Assembly: GCA_024704765.1 (NCBI GenBank)
Contig: JAKMXF010000066.1
Span: 310,001-374,000, forward strand
Length of the DNA stretch: 64,000 bases
Origin: Oopsacas minuta
Lineage: Eukaryota > Porifera > Hexactinellida > Lyssacinosida > Leucopsacidae
Direction of reading: 5' to 3'
In this document: in pieces, positions 38,482 through 50,600 of the stretch
Layout of the letters: each line of letters opens with the position of its first letter
Position numbering within the stretch: the first letter of the stretch is position 1
Notes under the pieces: model-generated
The model's database searches: none
Told to the model about the DNA's origin: nothing
Seen by the model: the letters and a program-made list of their open reading frames with translations, nothing else
Position numbers and translations under genes: made by a program

Positions 38482-40835
38482 TGTATTTCTCGAATGCTTC
38501 AACATTACAACACTCATCTCTCAATTTCTAAGCTATAAATTTTAATTTTTATAAAAGTATGGAATTTATTATACTTTATTATTCTATTATTAGAATGGAA
38601 CTAAATCGCTTTTGAATTGCAAATACCGATGAAAAAATATGTTACGGTTTGGGGCCATATTGTATAATTCGGGACACTCGATATAAATAGATATTTCGAA
38701 TTTTGAATTTATATATCTGAGTTGGATATAACGGGATTTGACTGTAGCAGGTATATTATGCCAGCAAGATTATAATTTATGCAAAGCTAAGCCTTGTAAT
38801 AATACTTTTAGACAGACTTAAATTGCGTTTGAGATAGAACAGACAGTCTAATTATTACTATAATATCTCTTGGAAAATCCTACATAAAATAGCAATAATG
38901 ATTCTACGCAGCAACAGACAATAAGTATATCAGAAATTATGTTTAATTCCATTTAATAGCAATTGGGTGATATCTATCCAGTAATAATCATAATGCATTA
39001 CTCAAACAAGACAATCTGGTGTTAATAATAGCCAATAATTGTGTGTTTGTGTGGAAGTTAGAAAATGTACCTGAAATCCCGGGTTTAATTAGCACCGGGG
39101 GCAAAAGCTGTACTCGCAATTTGTGGTAAATTTAGTGATCAACATTTCATTGTTAAAAGATGTTTACGGAAATTATCAAAGAAAGTTGAAAATAAAAGCA
39201 ATCACTATTCAAAACGTATACACAAATTTTCCATTATTCGTATAAGATAATTATTAATAATAAAACGAATAATAATCAACCAAACTGTGTTGCAATATAT
39301 TGTTATATTCTGTGTAAACAAATTAAGTATTAGCAACTCAATGAATTAACCAGAAGATAAGAATTGAAAGATTATATTATGTACAGAAAAGGTTATACAA
39401 AAGTACACTTCCTTTTTGTTAAGATTTCCATAAATAATTATCTCAAATTGTAAATGTATATCTGTTAGGAGGGTTTGTGGCTTATGGCAATATTGGTACA
39501 TACACTTCTTTGGGTTTATCGTTATAAATCATTGCGGGACATATATACTAAGATATTAATGTATTTCGTATGTCTGCAACACTCTGCATAGATGAAAGTT
39601 GAATTAAAAATTCATTTGAACGCAGTACTATCTCCTGCAAATTAACTTATACCCACTCGTAACGAATAAGATAAATCATAAATGTATTAATCAACGGTTA
39701 GTGCAGTCAACTTGGTGAATTAGTGTTCAACACTACAGCTGAATAAAGTGCATAATAGAAGGATTAATTATTTGACTTACACCGAAAATATACATATGCG
39801 ATATCGCGGATTTCTGCATGTCTACAGAATAATTGAAAGCAAACTATGTGACGGCACAACGATTTGAAAAAGAGCTTTCAATGCTAACTTGGAGATCCAG
39901 GTGTAAATAACAAAAGGCTGTTATGAATATTATTAATAAATGTTTGCATGGATATAGAGAAATTTGGGATTGAATATAGCATGCTTAAGAACCAAAATTG
40001 ATAAAATCTGACAATTTTTGTACTAAAGAAATTAATGAATAATTAGCCGAAAAATACCAAAAATGAATTGAAAGACAGTAAAACAACCAAATAGAGGGGA
40101 AAAGAAATACAGTAGAGTCCGCTTAAGCAATCATAATCTATACTATACTAAAATTTCGTCAGTCGATGACAATATATTTGAATTATTACTTCATATAAAT
40201 GTGTAAAGCCAATTAAATAAGTAATACAGCATAAACATATGATAATAACAGGCAACCTTAGATTATTATTATCTCAGAAATAAATCTTCACTCATAAATT
40301 AACAAAATATGACGTATGACAAGAAAGTAATATATATTATCAGGCCTCTGATTAGAAGTAAAGTCATGAATTAGAATCACAAGAAAAGACAATTTCTAAT
40401 GCGCGATTACTTACTCAAATCAAACAATGAATTTCGTATACTTCTGCCAAATCATTGGATGTATTGCTCAAGAGATATCGTTTGAATAAGTTTCAAATCA
40501 ACTCCACCTTTTACAGGAGATATGAAACCTTATACGTACCCAAATATTGTGATAACTTATACTTATAATTGCTAAAATATGCTATGAGATATCTCTAACA
40601 TTCACAAAGCATGGCAAAATCTAAGTTCAATGAAAATATTACGTGAAAAGTTTTCCTATCCGATTCTATTAAATTGCAGATAGTTCAAGCACATGTCTCT
40701 ATTGATTCAATGATAATACTGGATAGTATCCCACCCTCTGGTAAGGCGATATCTGAAAGTATAGTGTATTTCATAGTAGGTTTATCCTATTGGAATAAAA
40801 CTGATCCTCTAGTGCTGGTCTCATATATTGTATCC
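38482..40835. other. 2.3 kb intergenic region, no gene seen
   Basis: AT-rich, no coding signal. A remnant of the CAGTCAACTCC family lies at about 38640-38748, ending GATATAACGGGATTTGACTG. A CAGTAGAGTCCGCTTAAGC element start is near 40112. The 3' end should include the promoter of the hydrolase gene. Confidence 0.55.
38640..38748. mobile_element. TA-type MITE remnant
   Basis: The right end GATATAACGGGATTTGACTG matches the family terminus. The left side has a GGGGCCATATTGTATAATT block where other copies read ATGGTCCCAAA, so it is diverged. Confidence 0.5.
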
Positions 40836-42918
40836 ATGAATATGCTACTACAGCTACTAGCAGTACTCGTGTCATTGAGTGTTACATCACCTGCATTTAT
40901 ACCGGAGCTATACCAAGGTATTGGGCCGGTATTGTTCCCTGATACGTTGAGTTCGCAGTGTAGTGGGGTAGATAATGTGATTCCGCCATTCACTGGTAAG
41001 CCTACATTCGTGAAAAAGGTCGATAACGGTGCTCTATTCAAGATACAGACAAACACTTCAAATCTCCACATAATGCATGTATTTGGTACTCCCTATCAAA
41101 TGGGTTATGCACATGGCAAGCTACTAACCGAGGAAATGAAGACTATATTGGATCAATTTGATAAGCATCTGGTCCAGGAGGGAGAGGCAATTCTACCCAA
41201 AATTAGATCAAATTGGTTGAAGAAAGCTGAAGATTTCTTAGTGAATCAAACCATCGATGAGCTTCTCGACTTAACCTATGACACAACATCCGTCTTCTTC
41301 AATAAAACAGCTCCGTATTGGGAGCAGGAATTACAGGGCATATCAGATGCTAGCGGGATCAGTATAGTTATGCTAAGACGTATGCACATGATACCAGAGC
41401 TATTCAAAGCTAAATGCTCTATGGTAGGAGGATGGGGTGAGGCTGTGAAAGAGAAAGATGAGTTGTATCAGCTGAGAGCTCTAGACTGGGATACAGACGG
41501 GGGATTACAGAGATATCCTATAGTGATTGTATATCATCCAAATAAGGACAACGGACATGACTTCAGTACACTGACATGGCCAGGACTCATAGGTGCAATT
41601 ACAGGGATGTCATCTGCTGGTGAGTTATATAATAATTTAGCTTAACTTAACTAATATTAAGAGATGTTGCATACCTTTTCGGAGTAAGGAGTTTAGATAA
41701 ATTTTGGATTTTCCGAAGGCCTCATTACTTCTTAATGACAAACGCAAACAGTAAATCTAGTTTGGTAAACACTTATATCAAAGATACTGATATCAATGTA
41801 CGAAGTTTACAATGACGCTCTCTACATGATAAATGCAATTAGAAGGACTCAGTAGTAGAGACTGGTTAGGTTATCACTTGTATGTTGTAACTCCCAGAAG
41901 TAGTGACTAATGTAAATATGAAAGAAGTTGAGAGATAACAATAATTACCAATTAAATAATTAAAGTACAAAAGATGGATTAGAATAATTATACTCTGAAA
42001 CAGAGAGTGCTATTATCACACAAGTTGAATATATGTAGTTAATTCCAGTAAATTCTAAGAATGTTATCTTCAATTTGAGACATAGATTTTTGTAGCTCAA
42101 GTAAGTAACATTTAGATGAACTACAGAAATTAGTTTAAGAACCGAGTAAGCGCCACTCAAATAAACGCAAGGGGCTCTGTATGAGAGAGAATGTTCAAGG
42201 AAATACGGAAAATTTAGATTCGCTCAAATAAACTTGAAATCGAATTGAGGATTTCAAATTACATTTTAACCGTCTCAAAGAATTTTAATAATTATGGTTA
42301 GTGGAATTAATGCAAATATTCCCTCTCATAGGCTTGGCTATCTCAGAAATAGGAGCTGACATACCATTCGGAGAAGAATCAAGAATAGGATACCCATTCT
42401 TCTTCCTATTACGAGACATCCTCCAGTTTGATAACAAACGGGAAGATGCGCTAAAAAGAATGAAGAATTCTTACAGAACTTGCTCAATTTGGGTGGGAGT
42501 GGGAGACAGGAATGAATTAGCATTTAACATAACACAATACTCGTACTCAACATGTAATGTATTAGATGACGTCACTGTTGCTAAAGTAGACCCAAAACGC
42601 ATGATACGTGAAGGTTGCGCTGGCGATTGTATCACCAATTATTTCGCAGAAAATGTAGCTTATTGGGGAATACACTTAGGATGCTGGCAGGAAGAAATCG
42701 CGAAAAATAAAAAAGACATTAATGTGGAAAGTATAATAAAAATGGTAGGCAGAGTCAAAACAGGGAACTTACATATAGCAGTATATGACCATAAACAATT
42801 CAAGATGTATGTGGCTAATGCAAAACCTGATTCAGCTGAATTGGTTGGAAGTAATAATGCATATGACCAGCAGTTTATACAGCTAGATATGCCGACTCTA
42901 TTCAAATACCGTATATAA
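40836..42918 (+). CDS. Secreted/lysosomal Ntn-hydrolase, C45-like (dcd1-type acyltransferase/ceramidase-like)
   Basis: Two exons (40836-41619, 42332-42918) give 456 residues in frame across the splice, reading TGMSSAGLAISEIGAD. The frame is open upstream, but the ATG at 40836 places a clean signal peptide (MNMLLQLLAVLVSLSVTS) at the N-terminus. The core motif KCSMVGGWGEA, then LRALDWD, matches the N-terminal-nucleophile family that includes penicillin-N acyltransferase (C45) and the Dictyostelium dcd1A/B proteins. Cys194 would be freed by self-cleavage after Lys193 and act as nucleophile. The first part resembles a propeptide with FGTPYQMGYAHGKLL. Several N-glycosylation sequons fit the secretory route. 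The substrate, an amide or lipid amide, is unknown. Confidence 0.82.
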
Positions 42919-44649
42919 TTTAGTATTTTATGGGGGATTTTATCGTATTTATTCATGTATTCAAATATTATTAGTGGTTACATGTGTTTGCTTACAGAAA
43001 TACATATATTAATTTTGTAGATTAGTAGGAGTGTGTATTATAATGTATATGATGATAATGTATCCACCTGGCTCAATTAAACAGCTTACACGATCGTTGT
43101 TCATCGCTTTTAATAGATGGATAAATATACAATAACTGCCTCAGCAGATATAACTCTCATTATAATGGAATAGAAGCAATTACTCACAATATATAGGGGG
43201 TAAAGAATCACTACGTTATAACCAGTTTCTTTAATCCTACTCGGCTATAACGGGTGTTTACTGTACGTATGTGAGTATTGTTGTGGATAATTAGTATAAT
43301 GTCTGTATTGCGGAAGGAATTAGAATAGATAAATCTTTATACAAATTTCCATATACTATTATAATGTGAATTATGTGGAATCATAATATTCCTTAATTAG
43401 GACAAACACTTAATTAATTGGCAAATAGAATAATAGAATGAATCAACTATTTTAATATCAAAGATTCAGATGTTTGGAAAGAAATAACTGGGAAGAGTGT
43501 AGCAAGCATTATACTACATTAATAAAAGTAATCTTATTATACAAGGAAATATTCTGAAAAAAACTTGAGTCCTGCCATCCCATGGGCATAAGCCCCATAA
43601 GAACCCAACATATGTACCTCGTTTGTCACTACAATTCTTCCATAAATAACCACAATTCGAAATAAAATTCTAAAAACCAAACTAATCTCAATTGCATCAG
43701 GTGAGTTGGGTAATTAGCATAAGGATATAATCCTCAAACATTATATTATGCTTACTTTACGTATTAACTAGAACATCTGCTGCTGTGACCAAATTACACG
43801 AATATATGCCACATTGGAAAATGGATTCAAGCTATGATAATTACAGCAGGCCATACATTGCAGAAAGTATTATACAATAGAACCTCTGAGATCTGTGCAG
43901 TCTCGTCCATAAGGAAATTAGCTAAATTTAAAATATATTTCGAACTTTTGGAAAATTGTGCACGGATCTGGAGGTCTGACTATAATTATGATATAAGTTA
44001 GTATAAAATACTGTCTTAATCATAATAATGCAAGATTAGCTAGTAACATGAGCATGAATATTTTTGGTGCCAAGATAGTTTAAAGGTATGTTGCCTAACC
44101 AGGAGTACAATGATATGCCAATTTTGTACTAGTAAATACGTAATTCAGTATTACAAATGGTGCTAAGATAAACATTTGTGAAGTGGATAAACTGCACAGA
44201 CACTGATGCTATAGCATGATTTTTATCATCTAAAATGGAAACATAAATTCATAGGAAGTTGCGAAACCTGCTGACATGAACACAATAGGTTAGTTAACAT
44301 ACAACTGTGAAAATATATATTTTGAATATAAAATTCATAAACCCAGGCTAACCAAATAGATGGGACAAAATCAATCAAATACGATTTGTAATACAAAGAT
44401 AATTCCCTTAAAATTCCTCAATTATTTCTAATAAATATATGTATAATTATCTCATTATTACCCAATACCAATATAATAACCAATAGACTGAACAATATAG
44501 TAATAACGTAATAGGAGAATGATATACCCACAATATTTGAATAAGCAATTCTAGAAATGAGCAAATACGATAGAAATAAGTAAGCTATAAAAGTAAACAA
44601 TTCTATACGAGTCTCTAGGACGGTGACTACGCTATGAACTAATATGAGA
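42919..44649. other. 1.7 kb intergenic region, no gene seen
   Basis: This lies between two convergent genes. A diverged inverted-repeat element lies at about 43142-43264, related to 12305-12427, and a fragment starting AATAGAACCTCTGAGATC is at about 43876-43985. No coding sequence is supported. Confidence 0.55.
43142..43264. mobile_element. Diverged inverted-repeat element
   Basis: Left CAGCAGATATAACTCTCATT, right end GCTATAACGGGTGTTTACTG. It shares terminus and length with the element at 12305-12427. Confidence 0.5.
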
Positions 44650-47600
44650 CTAGTAAGGTTTGACACGTCGGGGACCTCCACCACGTGGCTGGCCTCTGTC
44701 GCCACCACCTACAAGGATAAATTACAAATATTAGAATACAGTGGATGACAGTTATAAGAACACCAGATATAAGAACATGTCGAATGAATATAAGCACCAT
44801 CCTCTGTGGATAACGGTTCTCATATATCCAGTATATTTCATGCGGGATATAAGATATATTGCTACTCCCAGGGCGTTCTTATATCCGGAACCTACTGCAG
44901 TAACAACTCCTGTTCCTGTCAATAACATTATAATATTGAATGAAGAAGGACAAAATTAACTAGCAAATACTTTCTATTTTGTCTATAATTGTAAAGATTG
45001 TTATATGTACAAAAGTATATTCTACCTAACTTTATAAAGTAGAATTAACATTAATGTGGTCTATGGAACCGCTATATTGAGTCGTATTAATGGTTGATAT
45101 GTATACATCCAATAGTAAATAAATAAGAATACAAGACACCCGAAGTGTTCGCGAGCTGCGGGGCGGAAGTAAGGGATTCTAGCTTGTAACAAACAATTAT
45201 CTGACAAAGCAAAGGAGTTATTAAATACCGCCATTAATACAGCATTAAGTAGAACGGATATAGATGCAAACAAAACAAAGGAACACATCACTCCAACATA
45301 ACAATCACAAAGCCATCAAGAATGTGCAAAGAACAGAATACTGTTCATATAATTCTAATACGCATTACATTGTGTGTATAGCATGACATGATGAATAGTG
45401 ATTATACAATGCAATATGTCATAGTTACTGACATGAGACTATGAAACGCACTTCGAAGTGTCGTCTGTTATCATCACATCATTTATTGTATATTAAGTAA
45501 ACAACTTGAGATACCTCATAAACTGAGAAAGTAACACTGGTCTGTTGTTATTGTCAATCTACCTCATAATTAGATATTCACGTAATTAGTTTGCATATAA
45601 ACTTCCGCTTAGATGCAATAAATATTTAGAATACATAAACAATGATACGACAATGATCTCAGTTAATTGTGCTCTCTAAGCATAGGGTGTCTCAAAATAA
45701 GTGGATGGATAAATAGGTACCCTCAGTCGTAAATATCAGGATGAAGCACAAGGCATGTGGAATTGTATAACTGCAATCGATGAGCGATTTCTTGAAAATC
45801 ACATTGTAAACATCATCGTATTATTCGTATATAATTATTATAAATAAAGTCGGTGATTCCAATAAATAATTCCCATAGCGTTGGTAAAATAAACACAGTA
45901 TACTACTTTCTTACCAAAAAATGATTTACCATTCATTATACAAAATATATTTAGTACTTTGTAATTTTCTTGGGAACATCCTATCCGAGTTCTACTGTAT
46001 GTTATATTTAAGGAGCATGATTGTAAACACTATTTTTTAGTTTTTGTGAGGATTCACAAAAAACGGTAGGATAATGCTGTAGACTCCACTTAATAGGGTC
46101 ACATCGGACCAGGTTCTATTGACCCGATTAAGCGGATTAAAACCAGAATACTTTAACACTATTTTTATGGTTCTGTTTCTGGCAAGTGACCCGATAAACT
46201 CTTGTTCTATTAAGCGTAGTCTATTGAATACTGATTACTGGATCAGCCCACAAATTGGAATAAATATTATAGGATGAGTAAAAAAATTCTCACCTCTAGG
46301 GTAATATCCTCTACCACCCCCTCCTCGTTGCATACCACCTCTACCTCTACTGTAACCACCTCCACCGCGGAACTTAGGAGATCTCGGAGGACCATCTCCA
46401 CCTCTACTGAAGTCTGGACCATCCATTCCTCTGGGGATACCATACTCGGTAGGGGGTCCAAAATCTTGTCCGTCACCGCCTACAATGAAATTTCAGATAA
46501 ATTGAATTTGAAAGAATGCATAGAAAATTGCTATATTGAGTCTATCATCATTTGGTTTAGTATTCGCATTTTGCAGCGAATACTATACCATAATGATGAT
46601 GATAGATTGAGATAGTACAAATATCAGTATAACTAGCGTATGCTTTATCAGCAATTAATTAGACTGACTAGAGAAGCAATTAGAACTAGCTAATAGCACA
46701 AATCCACATATTCATGTAACATAAACACAATAGAGGTTACAAGCCTGTTTAGATATTAGGAAATGAGTATGTTTTAATGGAGCGGAACAACCACACATGT
46801 GGATACATGATACTTGCGAATAACTTACTTTTCGGGGTATGACATCTGTTACATTCAGTACGTCTAGCAAAATTAGAATTTTGACAATTGGGGCAAATCC
46901 AGTCACCTTCTCCAGGTCCGCCACCCCCGCCACCTCTACCACCGTCTCTACCACCCCTAAAGCAAATGAGAAATGCTGAAAATACTAGGACAGCATTACT
47001 ACCACAATAATGAAGATGTATTTAATATTCTGCTGAAGTTCCTTACTTACCTGTAGTCATTAACTATAATTGTACTTTTGATTAAAACAAAAAATAAGCA
47101 TGCAATGATACAGGAACCAAAAATATGATAAATCTAATTTTGTTATGAAGTAAGATATTTCAAAAGTAGTCATGTAAGTACATACGAATATGAGACGAAG
47201 CAAATTCAAAACGATGCTGGAATGAAGCAAAATTTTGTTCATTAAACTATTACGTAGTAATATATGTCTAACGATCTTACTCAGATATTGAGTTAGTGAG
47301 GATACGGGAAATACAACACCAAATCGGAACAAAGAAGTTTTAATCAAAACTAATTAAAATGCTATTATTATTAACTAGCACAATTTCTGTGAATTATGGA
47401 ACACAACTGGTTTTTAGAATGAAGATACAATAGCGTAGAGTCACCGTATCCGTGTCTCACTTCATATCCAAAACGCAAACAGCTATCTTTCCCAGAATAA
47501 GCACACATACTTAGCAGAATTCAAATGTATATGATATAATTTTAATGAGTTATGATTGTATTACGTACAGCTGATACAGTTCTTTAATTCAGAGTTGATA

Positions 47601-50600
47601 TTCCCCGAATTTAACATTTTATACACTAGCTACAATATAGAAATATGGAATAAATTTCTCATCTTTCCAACAAGAAAGTAAATGGAATAAAATATATAAC
47701 GAGATGTTACCAGTGACCACAGGATGCATGAGTTCTATCCATAGATGAAGTGAGGGATTCCTCTGATTCAGATAAGATATGTATCAGAATAGATATAATT
47801 ATGGTATAGGTGATAATAGCCTCTGGCTATGGGTAACACCATATTAATAATATCCTTATCCATTTCTTCGAATCATTAAGACAATTTGGAAAATGAGCTT
47901 ACGGTATTTGAGAAATGTTTTCTGTACGTATGTAGTAGTGATTTATATAATATTTGTGACGAATATTATCCTGTTTCGTACAATTTTACACACTCATAGA
48001 CTGAGTTATAGCTTTTAGTGGCTATTAATAGCATACAGTTATGGCTGTTGCATAAATGTAAGATATCATTACAATGAACTCAGTGTAATTATCTAGTGTA
48101 ATCCTTACGACCTGACGGGGTGTATAACAATTCTAAGTAGAGAGGCAGGTCTTAGGCTGTAATGATGAATAGTGCAACATATGATTAGTATAAATAGAGA
48201 ATATTGAAATACCATGAGGTAACTGATAAGATAATCGAATGGAGATAGCATAGATTCATATGGGAGTGTTTCTTATAATATCCATCTGCATTTAGGTTAA
48301 ACAGATTACACTACTATGTGATAACACATAATATATTGTAGAATAGTGATAGAGCCAAACTGTCTATAACGGGATACAATTGGATTGCTAATAAGGGTGT
48401 TGGTAACATAGGGCCGATTCATGATACAATTGTTATATTTACTAGTTGAGTTGTATCGGCAATTGAGTGACACAAAATTCCGACCCTTAACTCAAATTAT
48501 ATCAAATATGTTACTGCCCAGAAATACCTGGATAAAACCCATATTCTCGGGAATATGATACGTTTCTTGGTCTTTCATCAACAAAAAGTATTACTGAACT
48601 TTGTTTGTGGTGAAAGAATTATCGATTTGAAAATTCATCTAATAATGCTCTTACAAAACTATTATACTAATGAGCTATGAGTGGATGATTAGGTTAATAA
48701 AATTAATTAGAATAATTCAGTCTATCTTAAAGATGAATTTACAGAAGTATAGTAAATTCAATGATGACATTTTGAACTTTTATCAGCACTAAGGGTGATT
48801 TGATTATAATAGTTCTGTTAGCGAAAGAATATCCAGTATATCTCAATGATAATTACTTGTTAATTATGTAAATGTACTACACGTCATTTAATTAGCAGGA
48901 ATAGAATGATGTACTATGCTGTAATGAACAAGTAACCATGGATAATAAGAGCATAGTATTCCAAGATTTCGAACGTATATTGATACAGTTAGAGATCGCT
49001 AGAGGCGAGCCAAGGTATTAAAATCTTATAATTACGACTGAAAAATATCCATACATTTGTAATAATCATAACCATTATAATATGTTATAAACATTCAGGG
49101 TAAACCTACAGAAAACGGGTTATGAAAACAACTTCAAAGCCAATGAAAACACACATATATGTCTACACATGTTAGTGAGAGCATTAATAGAAGTAATTAT
49201 TTAACATAACGTTTTGGTGGAGTATACACCACTAACTTTTCATCAAAGTTAATTAAATAGAAATATAATTAATGCATGGATTTGACATCAAATTAATACA
49301 CCAGTTAGAAAACAGATCAGTTAATATATGTATTAACATATTGAAGTGATAACTTGATTAGAATTAATAGAGTAATTACATATAAAGTAGTGCATTAAGC
49401 TAGGTGGATAAGTATATGCAACGTGGACAAATGTGTTACTTACAACTTCAATTGTTTCGGCATATTAACTATGATAATAAACTGTAAAATTGGCAAGGCA
49501 GGGACGTAACTAGTATTGAGGCAGAGGATGGAATTACCTCCTCGCCTTTTCACCCTTTGCATAATGTTTCTATTGTAATAGCTATTTTAATGAGGTAAAT
49601 AGTCATCATAGCCGTCTAGCTCTGAGATATCTAATTACGTCATAGTAACGTATTCTTAATCTACAAGTATACTAGTAGTATAATAATTATATCTCACCTT
49701 CCTCCTGGACCGCCTCTATGGAACCCTCCTCTACCAAAAAAATGGTCTCCACCACGTCCTCCTCTATCATCTCTCCTTCCTCTATCAGACATACGATTAG
49801 GCTGTTTATGATACAAACCAACTCTAATTGGGACATTCTTCAATTCTTTCCCATTGAACCAGTTAATAGCACTACTAGCAGTGAAAGGATCATCATATGT
49901 GATTAGTGCTTTCTCCCCTGAATCATGAATACGGATTAGTTCATTACCACGTCTATCTTTCTTGATTACTCCGATAACTTTGAACATTTCAGCTAAATCT
50001 TCTATTACAGTGTCTTTTGGAAGATCGAATATTTCAATAGTATCATTAGCAGGGTTTGCGTCTAAACAATGGATTATACAGCATCAATAGAAAAGGTATG
50101 TACAGTCAGCTCCCCTTATATCGAAGCTCAAGGGATCGCGAAAATTACTTCGATACAAGCAGAGTTCGATATAACCGAATAACCGATGGAAATTATGTTA
50201 CTTTGACTGTTTAAGACCAAATTAATACAATTTCTGACTTCGATATTAGCAGATACTGCGATATATCCATGTATTATATAACCTAAGATTACTGTCAGTA
50301 AGATAGACTATATATTACCTTGTCCAGGGTCATTGAAACGAGATCTGGACCTGTCATCTTCACCTCCCATATCTCGATCTCTACCACCGCCACCTCCTCG
50401 ATTGAATCTAGCAAACAAATATCAAACAAATAAATATTCATAGTTACGTATATTGATTATTGCTATACCTTGCAGGAGGTCTGTCCATACCCATTCTTTG
50501 ATTATGATCATAATGATCATCCTGACCGTATCTAGGTGGTCCTCTGTTGTCACCTGTAGAGGATGTATTATCCATGGTACAAATAAAATAATGTAACACT

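Noticed and set aside
44741-44959. 72-residue plus-strand ORF as a gene
   Set aside because: It lies almost wholly over an inverted-repeat element (44739-44897) in an FET intron.
46235-46476. Gly/Arg-rich ORF as a separate short gene
   Set aside because: It is FET exon 14; the flanking splice sites and frame join it to the zinc-finger exon and the last exon.
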